Below are positions 1-5,415 of a DNA stretch of 6,664 nt, piece by piece (within the stretch, counting starts at the first letter, position 1; each line of letters opens with the position of its first letter). This DNA comes from JAZQHR01 sp045540695. GTDB lineage: Bacteria; Bacillota; Clostridia; UMGS1810. The stretch spans positions 1-6,664 of the forward strand of contig JAZQHR010000085.1 in NCBI GenBank assembly GCA_045540695.1, written 5' to 3'. Below the pieces are notes generated by a model. The model saw only the letters and a list, made by a program, of their open reading frames with translations, was not told the origin of the DNA and searched no databases. The position numbers and the translations under genes are program-made.

Positions 1-553
1 TTGCTTCAAGATATTCTCGAAGTTTGTTGTTGTATATCTCTCGGCAGTGAGGACAGCCTATGCTGTTTATGTTAAGGCTTAAATTTTTAAGTCCAAGTCT
101 GTCATATATCATAAGTGCAAGCGACATAACCTCTGCATCAACGCTAGGCTCTCTGCTTCCATAGTACTCAACACCAAACTGTCTGAATTCTCTGTATCTG
201 CCTGCCTGTGGCTTTTCGTATCTATAACAACCTATCATATAGTAAAGCTTTGTAGGCTGTGGATTGTTAAAAAGTCCGTGCTCTATATAGCTACGTGCTG
301 CAGATGCAGTACCTTCAGGACGAAGTGTAATGCTTCTTCCACCCTTATCCTCAAATGTGTACATTTCCTTTTCTACAACGTCTGTAGTGTCACCCACACC
401 ACGTTCAAAAAGCTCTGTATTTTCAAATACCGGTGTACGAATTTCCGACACACCGAAGTTTTTGCATATTTCTCTTATTACTTCTTCTGCATACTGCCAC
501 TTATATACTTCCGATGGCAATATATCATTTGTGCCTCTTGGTGCTTTTATCAT
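1..553 (-). CDS. hisS: Histidyl-tRNA synthetase, N-terminal part (cut by window edge)
   Basis: This enzyme charges tRNA-His with histidine using ATP, in the cytoplasm. Only 184 residues of an enzyme usually a little over 400 long are present; the rest lies beyond the left edge. The N-terminus carries the class II signature RGTNDILP (residues 6-13), then TLRPEGTASAARSYIEHG (76-93), which binds ATP and histidine in this family, and motif 2 with GRYREFRQFGVEYYG (118-132). NSIGCPHCR (163-171) is the usual stretch after motif 2. The intact RPEGT and motif 2 argue for a true HisS; the HisZ paralogue is less likely but its exclusion needs the missing C-terminal histidine-binding motif. The ATG at 553 is chosen because AAAGGAG (complement of 562-568) sits 8 bases upstream and MIKAPRGTND matches the family start. 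It is transcribed divergently from the acyl-CoA synthetase gene. Confidence 0.96.
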   Translation of the reverse strand, partial: MIKAPRGTNDILPSEVYKWQYAEEVIREICKNFGVSEIRTPVFENTELFERGVGDTTDVVEKEMYTFEDKGGRSITLRPEGTASAARSYIEHGLFNNPQPTKLYYMIGCYRYEKPQAGRYREFRQFGVEYYGSREPSVDAEVMSLALMIYDRLGLKNLSLNINSIGCPHCREIYNNKLREYLEA

Positions 554-595
554 TATTAAGGCTCCTTTCCGAGCATAGTAAATCTATTTTATCCG

Positions 596-641
596 GGTGT
601 GGCAGGGTTCAAACTTCACGCAGTTAGAGTCCTAACACACC
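596..641 (-). promoter_or_regulatory. Possible structured leader of hisS mRNA
   Basis: The predicted transcript begins almost exactly at a GGUGUG (641-636) that pairs perfectly with CACACC (601-596), closing a module of about 46 bases. Inside it, UUAG (635-632) can pair with CUAA (627-624) around a GACU loop. Alternatively AACU (625-622) can pair with AGUU (615-612), presenting a GCGUGA loop. The two inner hairpins share bases, so only one can form at a time. A 4 bp stem GCUC/GAGC (573-570 with 563-560) encloses part of the ribosome binding site. The features suggest attenuation or translational control, but no T-box sequence and no riboswitch class that I recognise is present. The pairings are seen; the regulatory role is inferred. 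Confidence 0.4.
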
Positions 642-644
642 AAC

Positions 645-676
645 TATATAATACCTCAAAAAGCTTGTTTAGTCAA
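645..676 (-). promoter_or_regulatory. Sigma-A type promoter of hisS
   Basis: On the minus strand a -35 box TTGACT (676-671) is followed by exactly 17 bases and a -10 box TATTAT (653-648); TATATA three bases further (650-645) is an alternative -10. Transcription would start near 641-642, leaving a leader of about 88 bases before the hisS ATG. The boxes and spacing are close to the consensus and no competing promoter is visible between here and hisS. Confidence 0.8.
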
Positions 677-704
677 GATTTACCGCTTTCATTTTATTTA
701 TTTT

Positions 705-779
705 CCCAAAAATTTGTTTTATTATAATTATTTTGGGTAAATATTAAAATATTGTGGGTTAAAATAAAACCACCCAAAA
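705..779 (+). promoter_or_regulatory. Promoter region of acyl-CoA synthetase with TTTTGGG/CCCAAAA repeats
   Basis: A perfect -10 box TATAAT lies at 723-728, but no good -35 box stands 16-18 bases upstream (ATTTTC at 700-705 is the nearest), so an activator may be needed or the site may be false in this AT-rich stretch. The box is flanked by a perfect inverted repeat, CCCAAAA at 705-711 and TTTTGGG at 731-737. TGGGT recurs at 734-738 and 755-759, 21 bases apart, about two helical turns. ACCCAAAA at 772-779 can pair with TTTTGGGT at 731-738 in the RNA just ahead of the ribosome binding site AGGAGG (781-786). This looks like an operator cluster or a leader hairpin; the binding protein is unknown. 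Confidence 0.4.
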
Positions 780-798
780 AAGGAGGCTTAAGTCTTTT

Positions 799-2514
799 AT
801 GAAAAATTTTCCCCTTTATGAGGTAAGAAAAATCACTTCAATAAAAGAAATGTTTAAAGGAAGCGTCGAAATGTTTGGTGATAAGGACGCTTTTATGGAA
901 AAGAAACAACGTGGCGGTGAGTATGTAGGTATTACATACAAACAGGCTTATAAAGATATGACAGCGTTTGGTACAGCACTACTTGATATGGGCCTTGCAG
1001 ACAAAAAGGTTGCAATAATAGGTAATGCAAGCTACAAGTGGTCAATCACTTACCTTGCTACTGTAAACGGCAAGAGCGTAGTTGTTCCTATAGACAAGGA
1101 ACTCCCTGCAGAGGATATCGAAAATCTACTTAATATGTCAGGTGCATCAGCAGTTGTATATATAGGTAAATTTTCTGATACTATGAAGGATATAAAAGCA
1201 AGAAACGAAAATCTTGAGTATCTGATAAACATGGACCTTGATGCATCTACAGACGACGAAAAAGCTTGGACAGAAGTACTTGCAGAAGGTCAACGTATTG
1301 TTGACGGCGGAAGTACAGAATTTGAAGATGTGGAAATAGATGTAGATAAGATGCAGATACTACTATTTACATCAGGTACTACCGGAGTTGCAAAAGGTGT
1401 TATGCTGTCACACAAAAACATAGCTACCGACCTTATGGCAATGTGTTCAATGTTCTATATAGGTCCAGATGATGTATTTTTATCAGTACTTCCTATCCAC
1501 CACACTTACGAGTGTACTTGTGGTTTCCTATGTCAGCTATACAGAGGCTGTACTATCGCGTATGCAGAAGGCTTAAAATACATCCAGAAAAACCTTCAGG
1601 AATCGCATGCATCAATGATGCTTGGTGTTCCTGCACTGTATGAAACATTCTACAAAAGAATCTGGGCAGCAGCCAAAAAAAGCGGTCAGGATGCAAAGCT
1701 TAAGAAAGGTCTTATGATATCAAATGCACTTAGAAAAGTCGGCATTGATTTAAGAAGAAAAATATTCAAATCTGTTCTAGACAACTTCGGCGGAAATCTT
1801 CGAGCATTTATATCAGGTGCAGCAGCTATAAACCCTGAGGTTTCAAAGGGATTTAGAGATATGGGCATCCACTTTGTGCAGGGCTACGGTATCACAGAGT
1901 GCTCACCTATCGTATCACTAAACCGTGATAAATACTACAAAGACGAAGCAGCAGGTCTTCCACTACCATGCCTTGAGGTTACAATCCTTGACAAAAATGC
2001 AGACGGCATAGGCGAAATCGCATGTAAGGGCGACAGCGTAATGCTTGGATATTACAACAACCCTGAGGCAACAGCCGAAGCGTTTGAAGGCGGTTGGTTC
2101 CACACAGGCGACCTTGGCTATATGGACGAAGACGGATTTGTTCATATCACAGGCAGAAAGAAAAGCGTTATAGTTACTAAAAATGGTAAAAATATCTTCC
2201 CTGAAGAGCTTGAATCACTTATTGAAAATAACGAGTACGTTCTTGAAAGCCTTGTATACGGCGAAGATGACGAAGTAAGCGGTGAAACAATCCTTTGTGC
2301 ACTAGTCGTTCCAAACTTCGAGTACATCAAATCTGTTCATGGCGAGGACTTCTCAAAGGATGAAATCAAAGCGAAAATCGAAGAAGCTGTTAAAGCAGTT
2401 AACGAACACAACCCGCTTTACAAATATATAAGAAAATTTGAGGTTCGTGAAACCGAGTTTGCAAAAACAACTACAAAGAAGATTAAACGATTTGTAGAAA
2501 TACCAAAGAAATAA
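799..2514 (+). CDS. AMP-forming long-chain acyl-CoA synthetase (ANL superfamily)
   Basis: Enzymes of this family activate a fatty or other carboxylic acid with ATP to an acyl-adenylate, then transfer it to coenzyme A; it should be cytoplasmic or membrane-associated. The 571 residues show the ANL motifs in order: the phosphate loop TSGTTGVAKG (191-200), QGYGITECSP (361-370), WFHTGDLGY (433-441), the hinge GRKKSVIVTKNGKNIFPEE (452-470) and the C-terminal TTTKKIKR (557-564), where K561 is the likely adenylation lysine. The length is slightly below that of typical long-chain enzymes, and no membrane helix is evident. The ATG at 799 has AGGAGG (781-786) 12 bases upstream, a rather long spacing, but the N-terminal PLYEVRKITSIKEMF fits family starts. 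It is a single-gene unit closed by the terminator at 2526-2561. Chain-length preference cannot be read from the sequence, and a specialised acid substrate is possible. The family call is secure; fadD-like is as far as naming should go. Confidence 0.92.
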   Translation: MKNFPLYEVRKITSIKEMFKGSVEMFGDKDAFMEKKQRGGEYVGITYKQAYKDMTAFGTALLDMGLADKKVAIIGNASYKWSITYLATVNGKSVVVPIDKELPAEDIENLLNMSGASAVVYIGKFSDTMKDIKARNENLEYLINMDLDASTDDEKAWTEVLAEGQRIVDGGSTEFEDVEIDVDKMQILLFTSGTTGVAKGVMLSHKNIATDLMAMCSMFYIGPDDVFLSVLPIHHTYECTCGFLCQLYRGCTIAYAEGLKYIQKNLQESHASMMLGVPALYETFYKRIWAAAKKSGQDAKLKKGLMISNALRKVGIDLRRKIFKSVLDNFGGNLRAFISGAAAINPEVSKGFRDMGIHFVQGYGITECSPIVSLNRDKYYKDEAAGLPLPCLEVTILDKNADGIGEIACKGDSVMLGYYNNPEATAEAFEGGWFHTGDLGYMDEDGFVHITGRKKSVIVTKNGKNIFPEELESLIENNEYVLESLVYGEDDEVSGETILCALVVPNFEYIKSVHGEDFSKDEIKAKIEEAVKAVNEHNPLYKYIRKFEVRETEFAKTTTKKIKRFVEIPKK

Positions 2515-2525
2515 TAAAAGCATAC

Positions 2526-2561
2526 AAAAACCACCTTGCTAAATTTAGCAAGGTGGTTTTT
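2526..2561. terminator. Bidirectional rho-independent terminator
   Basis: The stretch is a perfect palindrome centred between 2543 and 2544, with core ACCACCTTGCT / AGCAAGGTGGT. It has A residues on the left and a T run (2557-2562) on the right, so it can terminate in both directions. It begins 11 bases after the stop codon of the acyl-CoA synthetase and can also stop transcripts of the convergent CLC gene. Confidence 0.92.
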
Positions 2562-2572
2562 TAGTGAAAAAT

Positions 2573-2628
2573 AAGGCTCCCCTGTGTAAGGGGAGCTGTC
2601 TGCTTTAGCTGACTGAGGGGTTGTTTTC
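2573..2628. repeat. Dispersed intergenic repeat, GGCTCCCC...GACTGAGGGGTT type
   Basis: GCTCCCCT (2576-2583) pairs perfectly with AGGGGAGC (2589-2596) around a 5-base loop. A second hairpin follows at 2598-2613, GTC-GC paired with GC-GAC around TTTA with one T/T mismatch, and then the tail TGAGGGGTTG. From memory, this layout recurs between genes in many gut Clostridia genomes; I cannot confirm the copy number here because only one copy lies in the window. It has no coding capacity. Boundaries are approximate. Confidence 0.6.
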
Positions 2629-2637
2629 TGCAATTCC

Positions 2638-2658
2638 ATCGGTTCGTATAGAACCGAT
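2638..2658. repeat. Perfect 8 bp hairpin, possible degenerate copy of the GTAG element
   Basis: ATCGGTTC (2638-2645) pairs perfectly with GAACCGAT (2651-2658) around a GTATA loop. Its flanks, TTCC on the left (2634-2637) and TCCCTATA on the right (2661-2668), resemble an eroded reverse-oriented copy of the TGTAGGGAA...TTCCG elements that follow. The hairpin is certain; the family membership is a guess. Confidence 0.45.
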
Positions 2659-2675
2659 AATCCCTATATCATATT

Positions 2676-2701
2676 TGTAGGGAACAGATTTATCTGTTCT
2701 G
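2676..2701 (+). repeat. REP-like GTAG hairpin element, copy A
   Basis: The constant head TGTAGGGAA (2676-2684) leads into a stem GAACAGAT (2682-2689) paired with ATCTGTTC (2692-2699), with TTCTG in place of the usual TTCCG tail. It forms an inverted, tail-to-tail pair with copy B: TGTAGGG at 2676-2682 and CCCTACA at 2724-2730 are exact inverse ends of a 55 bp unit. Confidence 0.7.
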
Positions 2702-2704
2702 TTT

Positions 2705-2730
2705 CGGAATGCATAAATGCATTCCCTACA
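2705..2730 (-). repeat. REP-like GTAG hairpin element, copy B (inverted)
   Basis: Read on the minus strand it has the same head TGTAGGGAA, a different stem (GAATGCAT/ATGCATTC) and the tail TTCCG. It is 26 bases long, like copy A, and three bases away from it. The stem sequence differs from copy A at several positions but stays fully paired. Confidence 0.7.
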
Positions 2731-2750
2731 CTTTATTTTTTAAATATTGT

Positions 2751-2778
2751 TGTAGGGAACGCCCTGTGTGGCGTTCCG
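2751..2778 (+). repeat. REP-like GTAG hairpin element, copy C, with adjoining T run
   Basis: The head TGTAGGGAA (2751-2759) opens a stem GGAACGCC (2756-2763) paired with GGCGTTCC (2770-2777) around CTGTGT, tail TTCCG. A T run follows (2780-2785), so on the plus strand it could also act as a terminator. The T run overlaps the stop codon of the convergent CLC gene (2784-2786). The hairpin therefore lies only about six bases past that stop and may protect the 3' end of the transcript. Confidence 0.7.
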
Positions 2779-2783
2779 GTTTT

Positions 2784-4025
2784 TTATTTTCTTTCATCAC
2801 TTAATTTCGAATACTGAAATTCCTGACTCTTATAAAGTCCAAAATATCCCGACATCATATATGTGACTGCACACATTATAGCGAAGAAGAGTATACCTTC
2901 CGCACCAAATACTTCAACAGAAAGTATTATTGATGCTATCGGGCAGTTTACCACACCGCAGAAAAGTGCTACAAAGCCAAGTGCCGCACCAAAGCCTGCA
3001 TCAAGTCCAAGAAGTGCACCTGCCACACAGCCAAAAGTTGAGCCGATAAAGAATGCAGGCACTATCTCGCCACCTTTAAATCCTGCAGAAATAGTAATTG
3101 CAGTAAATAGTATCTTTAAAAGAAACGCTTCGTACCTTGCCTCGCCACCTATCGCACGTGTGATTACATCCATACCTGCACCATTGTAATCATAAGTTCT
3201 AAATAAAAATGTAAGAATTATTATCATCACACCGCCAACAAATGCACGAGTGTATTTACCTTTAAATCTATTTTCCATATAATGCTCGCATTTGTGTATT
3301 GCCACACAAAAAAGTATGCTCACAAGTGCACAAAGCACCGCAAGTACTATCACCTGCGACACCGCGCCAACAGTTATATCTGGTATAATATCCAGTCCAA
3401 AATGAACAGGATGCAGACCAAACGCTAGTGCAATTCTTGACGCAATCACCGCCGAAATAACGCACGGAACTATTGCCGCATAGTGCATAGCACCAACTGA
3501 AATCACCTCAAGCGAGAATATCGCTGCAGTAAGCGGCGTGCCAAAAAGTGCTGCAAACACCGCACTCATGCCTGACATAACCACTGTATGCATATCTATT
3601 TTGTTAAGACGGCATACCTTACCAATATTGTAACCAATGCTTCCGCCAAGCTGAAGTGCCGCACCCTCTCTGCCTGCCGAACCGCCAAGAAAATGAGTAA
3701 TGACCGTGCTTATAAATATAAGCGGTGTCATTATAAGAGGTACCTTTTCGTCGTCCTTTTTCACCGCATCTATTACGCGGTTTGTGTCTATCTTGCCCTT
3801 TGATGGCATTATACTATATATCCATACTATAATTAGACCGCCAAGTGGCAAAAAGTACATTACCCAACGGTTTTCCTCTCTTAAATGCGTAACTATATCG
3901 ATAGTTTCGTGAAATATGCTTCCAATCACACCGCCGACTATTCCGACAAGGCTTGCAATTATAAGCCATTTCAAAAGTGTTTTTATGTAATTAAATGAAG
4001 TTTTAAAATCAAGTAGTTTATTCAA
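2784..4025 (-). CDS. CLC-family antiporter, probably the fluoride/proton (CLC-F) type
   Basis: CLC proteins are dimeric inner-membrane anion channels or anion/proton antiporters; the CLC-F branch expels fluoride. The 413 residues are short for the family and match CLC-F length. The canonical selectivity motif GSGIP is absent; the equivalent region reads GKIDTNRVIDAV (77-88). GGSAGREGAALQLGGS (114-129) replaces GREGP and carries the gating glutamate E120. FKGGEIVPAFFIG (316-328) replaces GxFxP and has E320 where chloride types have a non-acidic residue; an equivalent glutamate is, from memory, functionally important in CLC-F. Y394 or Y398 near the C-terminus is the candidate central tyrosine. 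The inner gating glutamate position appears to be V174 in SLEVIS. No C-terminal CBS domains are present. The start is TTG at 4025: an in-frame TGA directly precedes it, MNKLLDF follows, and AAGGGG (4040-4035) lies 9 bases upstream. It is the second gene of an operon, 22 bases after the OPA permease. The CLC family is certain; the fluoride role is inferred. Confidence 0.9.
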   Translation of the reverse strand: MNKLLDFKTSFNYIKTLLKWLIIASLVGIVGGVIGSIFHETIDIVTHLREENRWVMYFLPLGGLIIVWIYSIMPSKGKIDTNRVIDAVKKDDEKVPLIMTPLIFISTVITHFLGGSAGREGAALQLGGSIGYNIGKVCRLNKIDMHTVVMSGMSAVFAALFGTPLTAAIFSLEVISVGAMHYAAIVPCVISAVIASRIALAFGLHPVHFGLDIIPDITVGAVSQVIVLAVLCALVSILFCVAIHKCEHYMENRFKGKYTRAFVGGVMIIILTFLFRTYDYNGAGMDVITRAIGGEARYEAFLLKILFTAITISAGFKGGEIVPAFFIGSTFGCVAGALLGLDAGFGAALGFVALFCGVVNCPIASIILSVEVFGAEGILFFAIMCAVTYMMSGYFGLYKSQEFQYSKLSDERK

Positions 4026-4047
4026 TCAAATTATCCCCTTATTTATA

Positions 4048-5265
4048 TCAGTCCTCATCAGACTGGAATTTTTTCTTCCATGGTACAATGTTTACAAAAC
4101 ATATTACCGTAGCAGCCACAGCAATGATTGTCCACATAAGAAGCGTTGCACTCCATCCCATTTTTTCAGATACAAGTGCTATTCCGTAAGTGGAAATCGC
4201 ACTGCCTATGTACGTACACGAGTTTATAATTCCCGATACTGTAGACACCGCACCGTATTTCTGGAAAAATGCCGGCACCATACATATAAGTATAAGGTTT
4301 ACGCCGTGCATACTTCCTGTTAGAAACGCAGAAAGTGCCACTGACAATACCGCACTGTAGCTTGAGCATAGGTAGAGCACAAGTGCCGATACCGCACCAA
4401 CGCTGAAAATCACACCTGCACAAGTTATAGGATTTGTAAACTTCTTACGATAAAGCCTCGACGCAATCTGGAAACAAAGTATGCTGAATATCGGTAGAAT
4501 TACGCCTGTTAGAATAGACACCGCACTGCTTAAGTTAAATGTTTCCGAAATGTACGATGGCATCCATGTTGTAACACCATCTCTTAACATTCCCTGTAAA
4601 ATTATCGCAAGCATAACGCATATCATTACAGGGGTAAATATCATTTTAGTAGCAGAGCTTGTATTTTTCTCTAACTTTTTCACTTTTACAACCGGTACGT
4701 CAATGGAAAATTTATTCCATAAAAAGCACATTATTACGCCCATAACTGCCGACACGTAGAACATTGCCTTCCAGCTTAAAATCGTGATAACCACAGGCGC
4801 TACAAGGTATACAAATATCGTACCAAACGAGCTTCCCCACGAAATTCTTACTGATGCCTTTTTGTAATCATCATCCGACAAAAGTGTGGTCATAAGTCTT
4901 ACCATAGGCGGCCACATAAAGCTCTGCGCAAAACCATTTACACACCATACACCGAGCATCTGATACGGGCTTGTGCATAGTGGTATAATGCAGTTCATCG
5001 CGATGGTTGTTATAAGACCAGCAAGAACAAGCTTTTTAGGTGAAAATCTGTCACCAAGTATGCCGCTTATAATCTGTCCTGTGCCGTAAGTAATAAAGCT
5101 TCCTGTAAGTGCCATTGAGAGTAGACTTCTGCCAAACCCTGTCGCGTTTTCCATTTCCGCTATAATCGCACCATAGTTTATGCGTGTAATATAGCTTACC
5201 ATATATGTAATGGTAAATAAAAGTATCAGTCTGCTAATTACTTTTTTATCCTGCAATTTTTCCAT
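4048..5265 (-). CDS. MFS permease of the organophosphate:phosphate antiporter (OPA) family
   Basis: OPA permeases (GlpT, UhpT, UhpC types) exchange organic phosphates such as glycerol-3-phosphate or hexose phosphate for inorganic phosphate across the inner membrane. The 405 residues fold into about 12 hydrophobic segments with a central cytoplasmic loop near 186-207 (KVKKLEKN). Family marks are YITRINYG (25-32), GDRFSPKK (71-78), NGFAQSFMWPP (110-120) and GMLRDGVTTWMPSY (225-238). R28 and R228 match the two phosphate-binding arginines of GlpT (R45 and R269), which supports a phosphorylated substrate. The histidine that GlpT has in helix 5 is not evident in RISWGSSFG (140-148). The ATG at 5265 has AGGAAGAG (5278-5271) upstream and its own strong promoter. 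It is the first gene of an operon with the CLC gene. The substrate cannot be named; a regulatory UhpC-like role is less likely since no sensor kinase is nearby. Confidence 0.85.
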   Translation of the reverse strand: MEKLQDKKVISRLILLFTITYMVSYITRINYGAIIAEMENATGFGRSLLSMALTGSFITYGTGQIISGILGDRFSPKKLVLAGLITTIAMNCIIPLCTSPYQMLGVWCVNGFAQSFMWPPMVRLMTTLLSDDDYKKASVRISWGSSFGTIFVYLVAPVVITILSWKAMFYVSAVMGVIMCFLWNKFSIDVPVVKVKKLEKNTSSATKMIFTPVMICVMLAIILQGMLRDGVTTWMPSYISETFNLSSAVSILTGVILPIFSILCFQIASRLYRKKFTNPITCAGVIFSVGAVSALVLYLCSSYSAVLSVALSAFLTGSMHGVNLILICMVPAFFQKYGAVSTVSGIINSCTYIGSAISTYGIALVSEKMGWSATLLMWTIIAVAATVICFVNIVPWKKKFQSDED

Positions 5266-5310
5266 TATATCTCTTCCTATCTAAAGTATAAATGTAAAAT
5301 TTACCAAAAT

Positions 5311-5339
5311 ATTATATCACACATTATATTATTTTTCAA
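5311..5339 (-). promoter_or_regulatory. Extended -10 promoter of the OPA permease-CLC operon
   Basis: On the minus strand TTGAAA (5339-5334) is followed by 17 bases and TATAAT (5316-5311), preceded by TGA to give the extended form TGnTATAAT. Transcription should start near 5304, leaving a leader of about 40 bases. There is too little room, and no matching sequence, for a fluoride riboswitch in this leader. Confidence 0.8.
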
Positions 5340-5370
5340 TTATAACTTTTGATGCAACACAAGAGAAAAT

Positions 5371-5411
5371 CACAAATTATTTTTTGTGTAATATAATGGA
5401 TAATGGAGGTG
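5371..5411 (+). promoter_or_regulatory. Promoter, inverted repeat and ribosome binding site of the ZIP transporter gene
   Basis: TATAAT (5392-5397) is a perfect -10 box, but no good -35 box is found at the right distance. Where the -35 would be, CACAAA (5371-5376) and TTTGTG (5383-5388) form a perfect inverted repeat with a 6-base centre, a possible operator. A wider ACACAA (5357-5362) / TTGTGT (5384-5389) pair overlaps it. The start site would be near 5404, giving a leader of only about 12 bases made up mostly of the strong ribosome binding site GGAGGTG (5405-5411). No recognisable Zur or MntR box is seen. Confidence 0.55.
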
Positions 5412-5415
5412 CAAT

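Noticed and set aside
605..614. GGGTTCAAAC on the plus strand, like a tRNA T-arm
   Set aside because: The flanking bases do not form a T-stem, and no anticodon arm or acceptor stem in register is present.
278..627. Three overlapping plus-strand open frames
   Set aside because: They lie mostly antisense to the clearly coding hisS gene, have no ribosome binding site and no recognisable protein features.
554..660. T-box riboswitch in the hisS leader
   Set aside because: The leader is only about 88 bases, lacks the T-box sequence and has no terminator/antiterminator pair.
2418..2639. Minus-strand 73-codon frame across the acyl-CoA synthetase 3' end, terminator and repeat
   Set aside because: It reads through a terminator palindrome and a non-coding repeat, and is antisense to a real gene.
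2573..2783. CRISPR array
   Set aside because: The repeats are palindromic, unequally spaced, in both orientations and without unique spacers of regular length or cas genes.
2863..3912. Plus-strand open frames antisense to the CLC gene
   Set aside because: They are frame shadows of a well-supported membrane protein gene, with no start signals of their own.
4054..4061. CUGAUGAG on the minus strand, like a hammerhead ribozyme core
   Set aside because: It lies in the last codons of the OPA permease, and the GAAA segment and flanking helices of a hammerhead are missing.
5266..5415. Fluoride riboswitch upstream of the OPA-CLC operon
   Set aside because: The leader is about 40 bases, AT-rich and shows none of the conserved stems.
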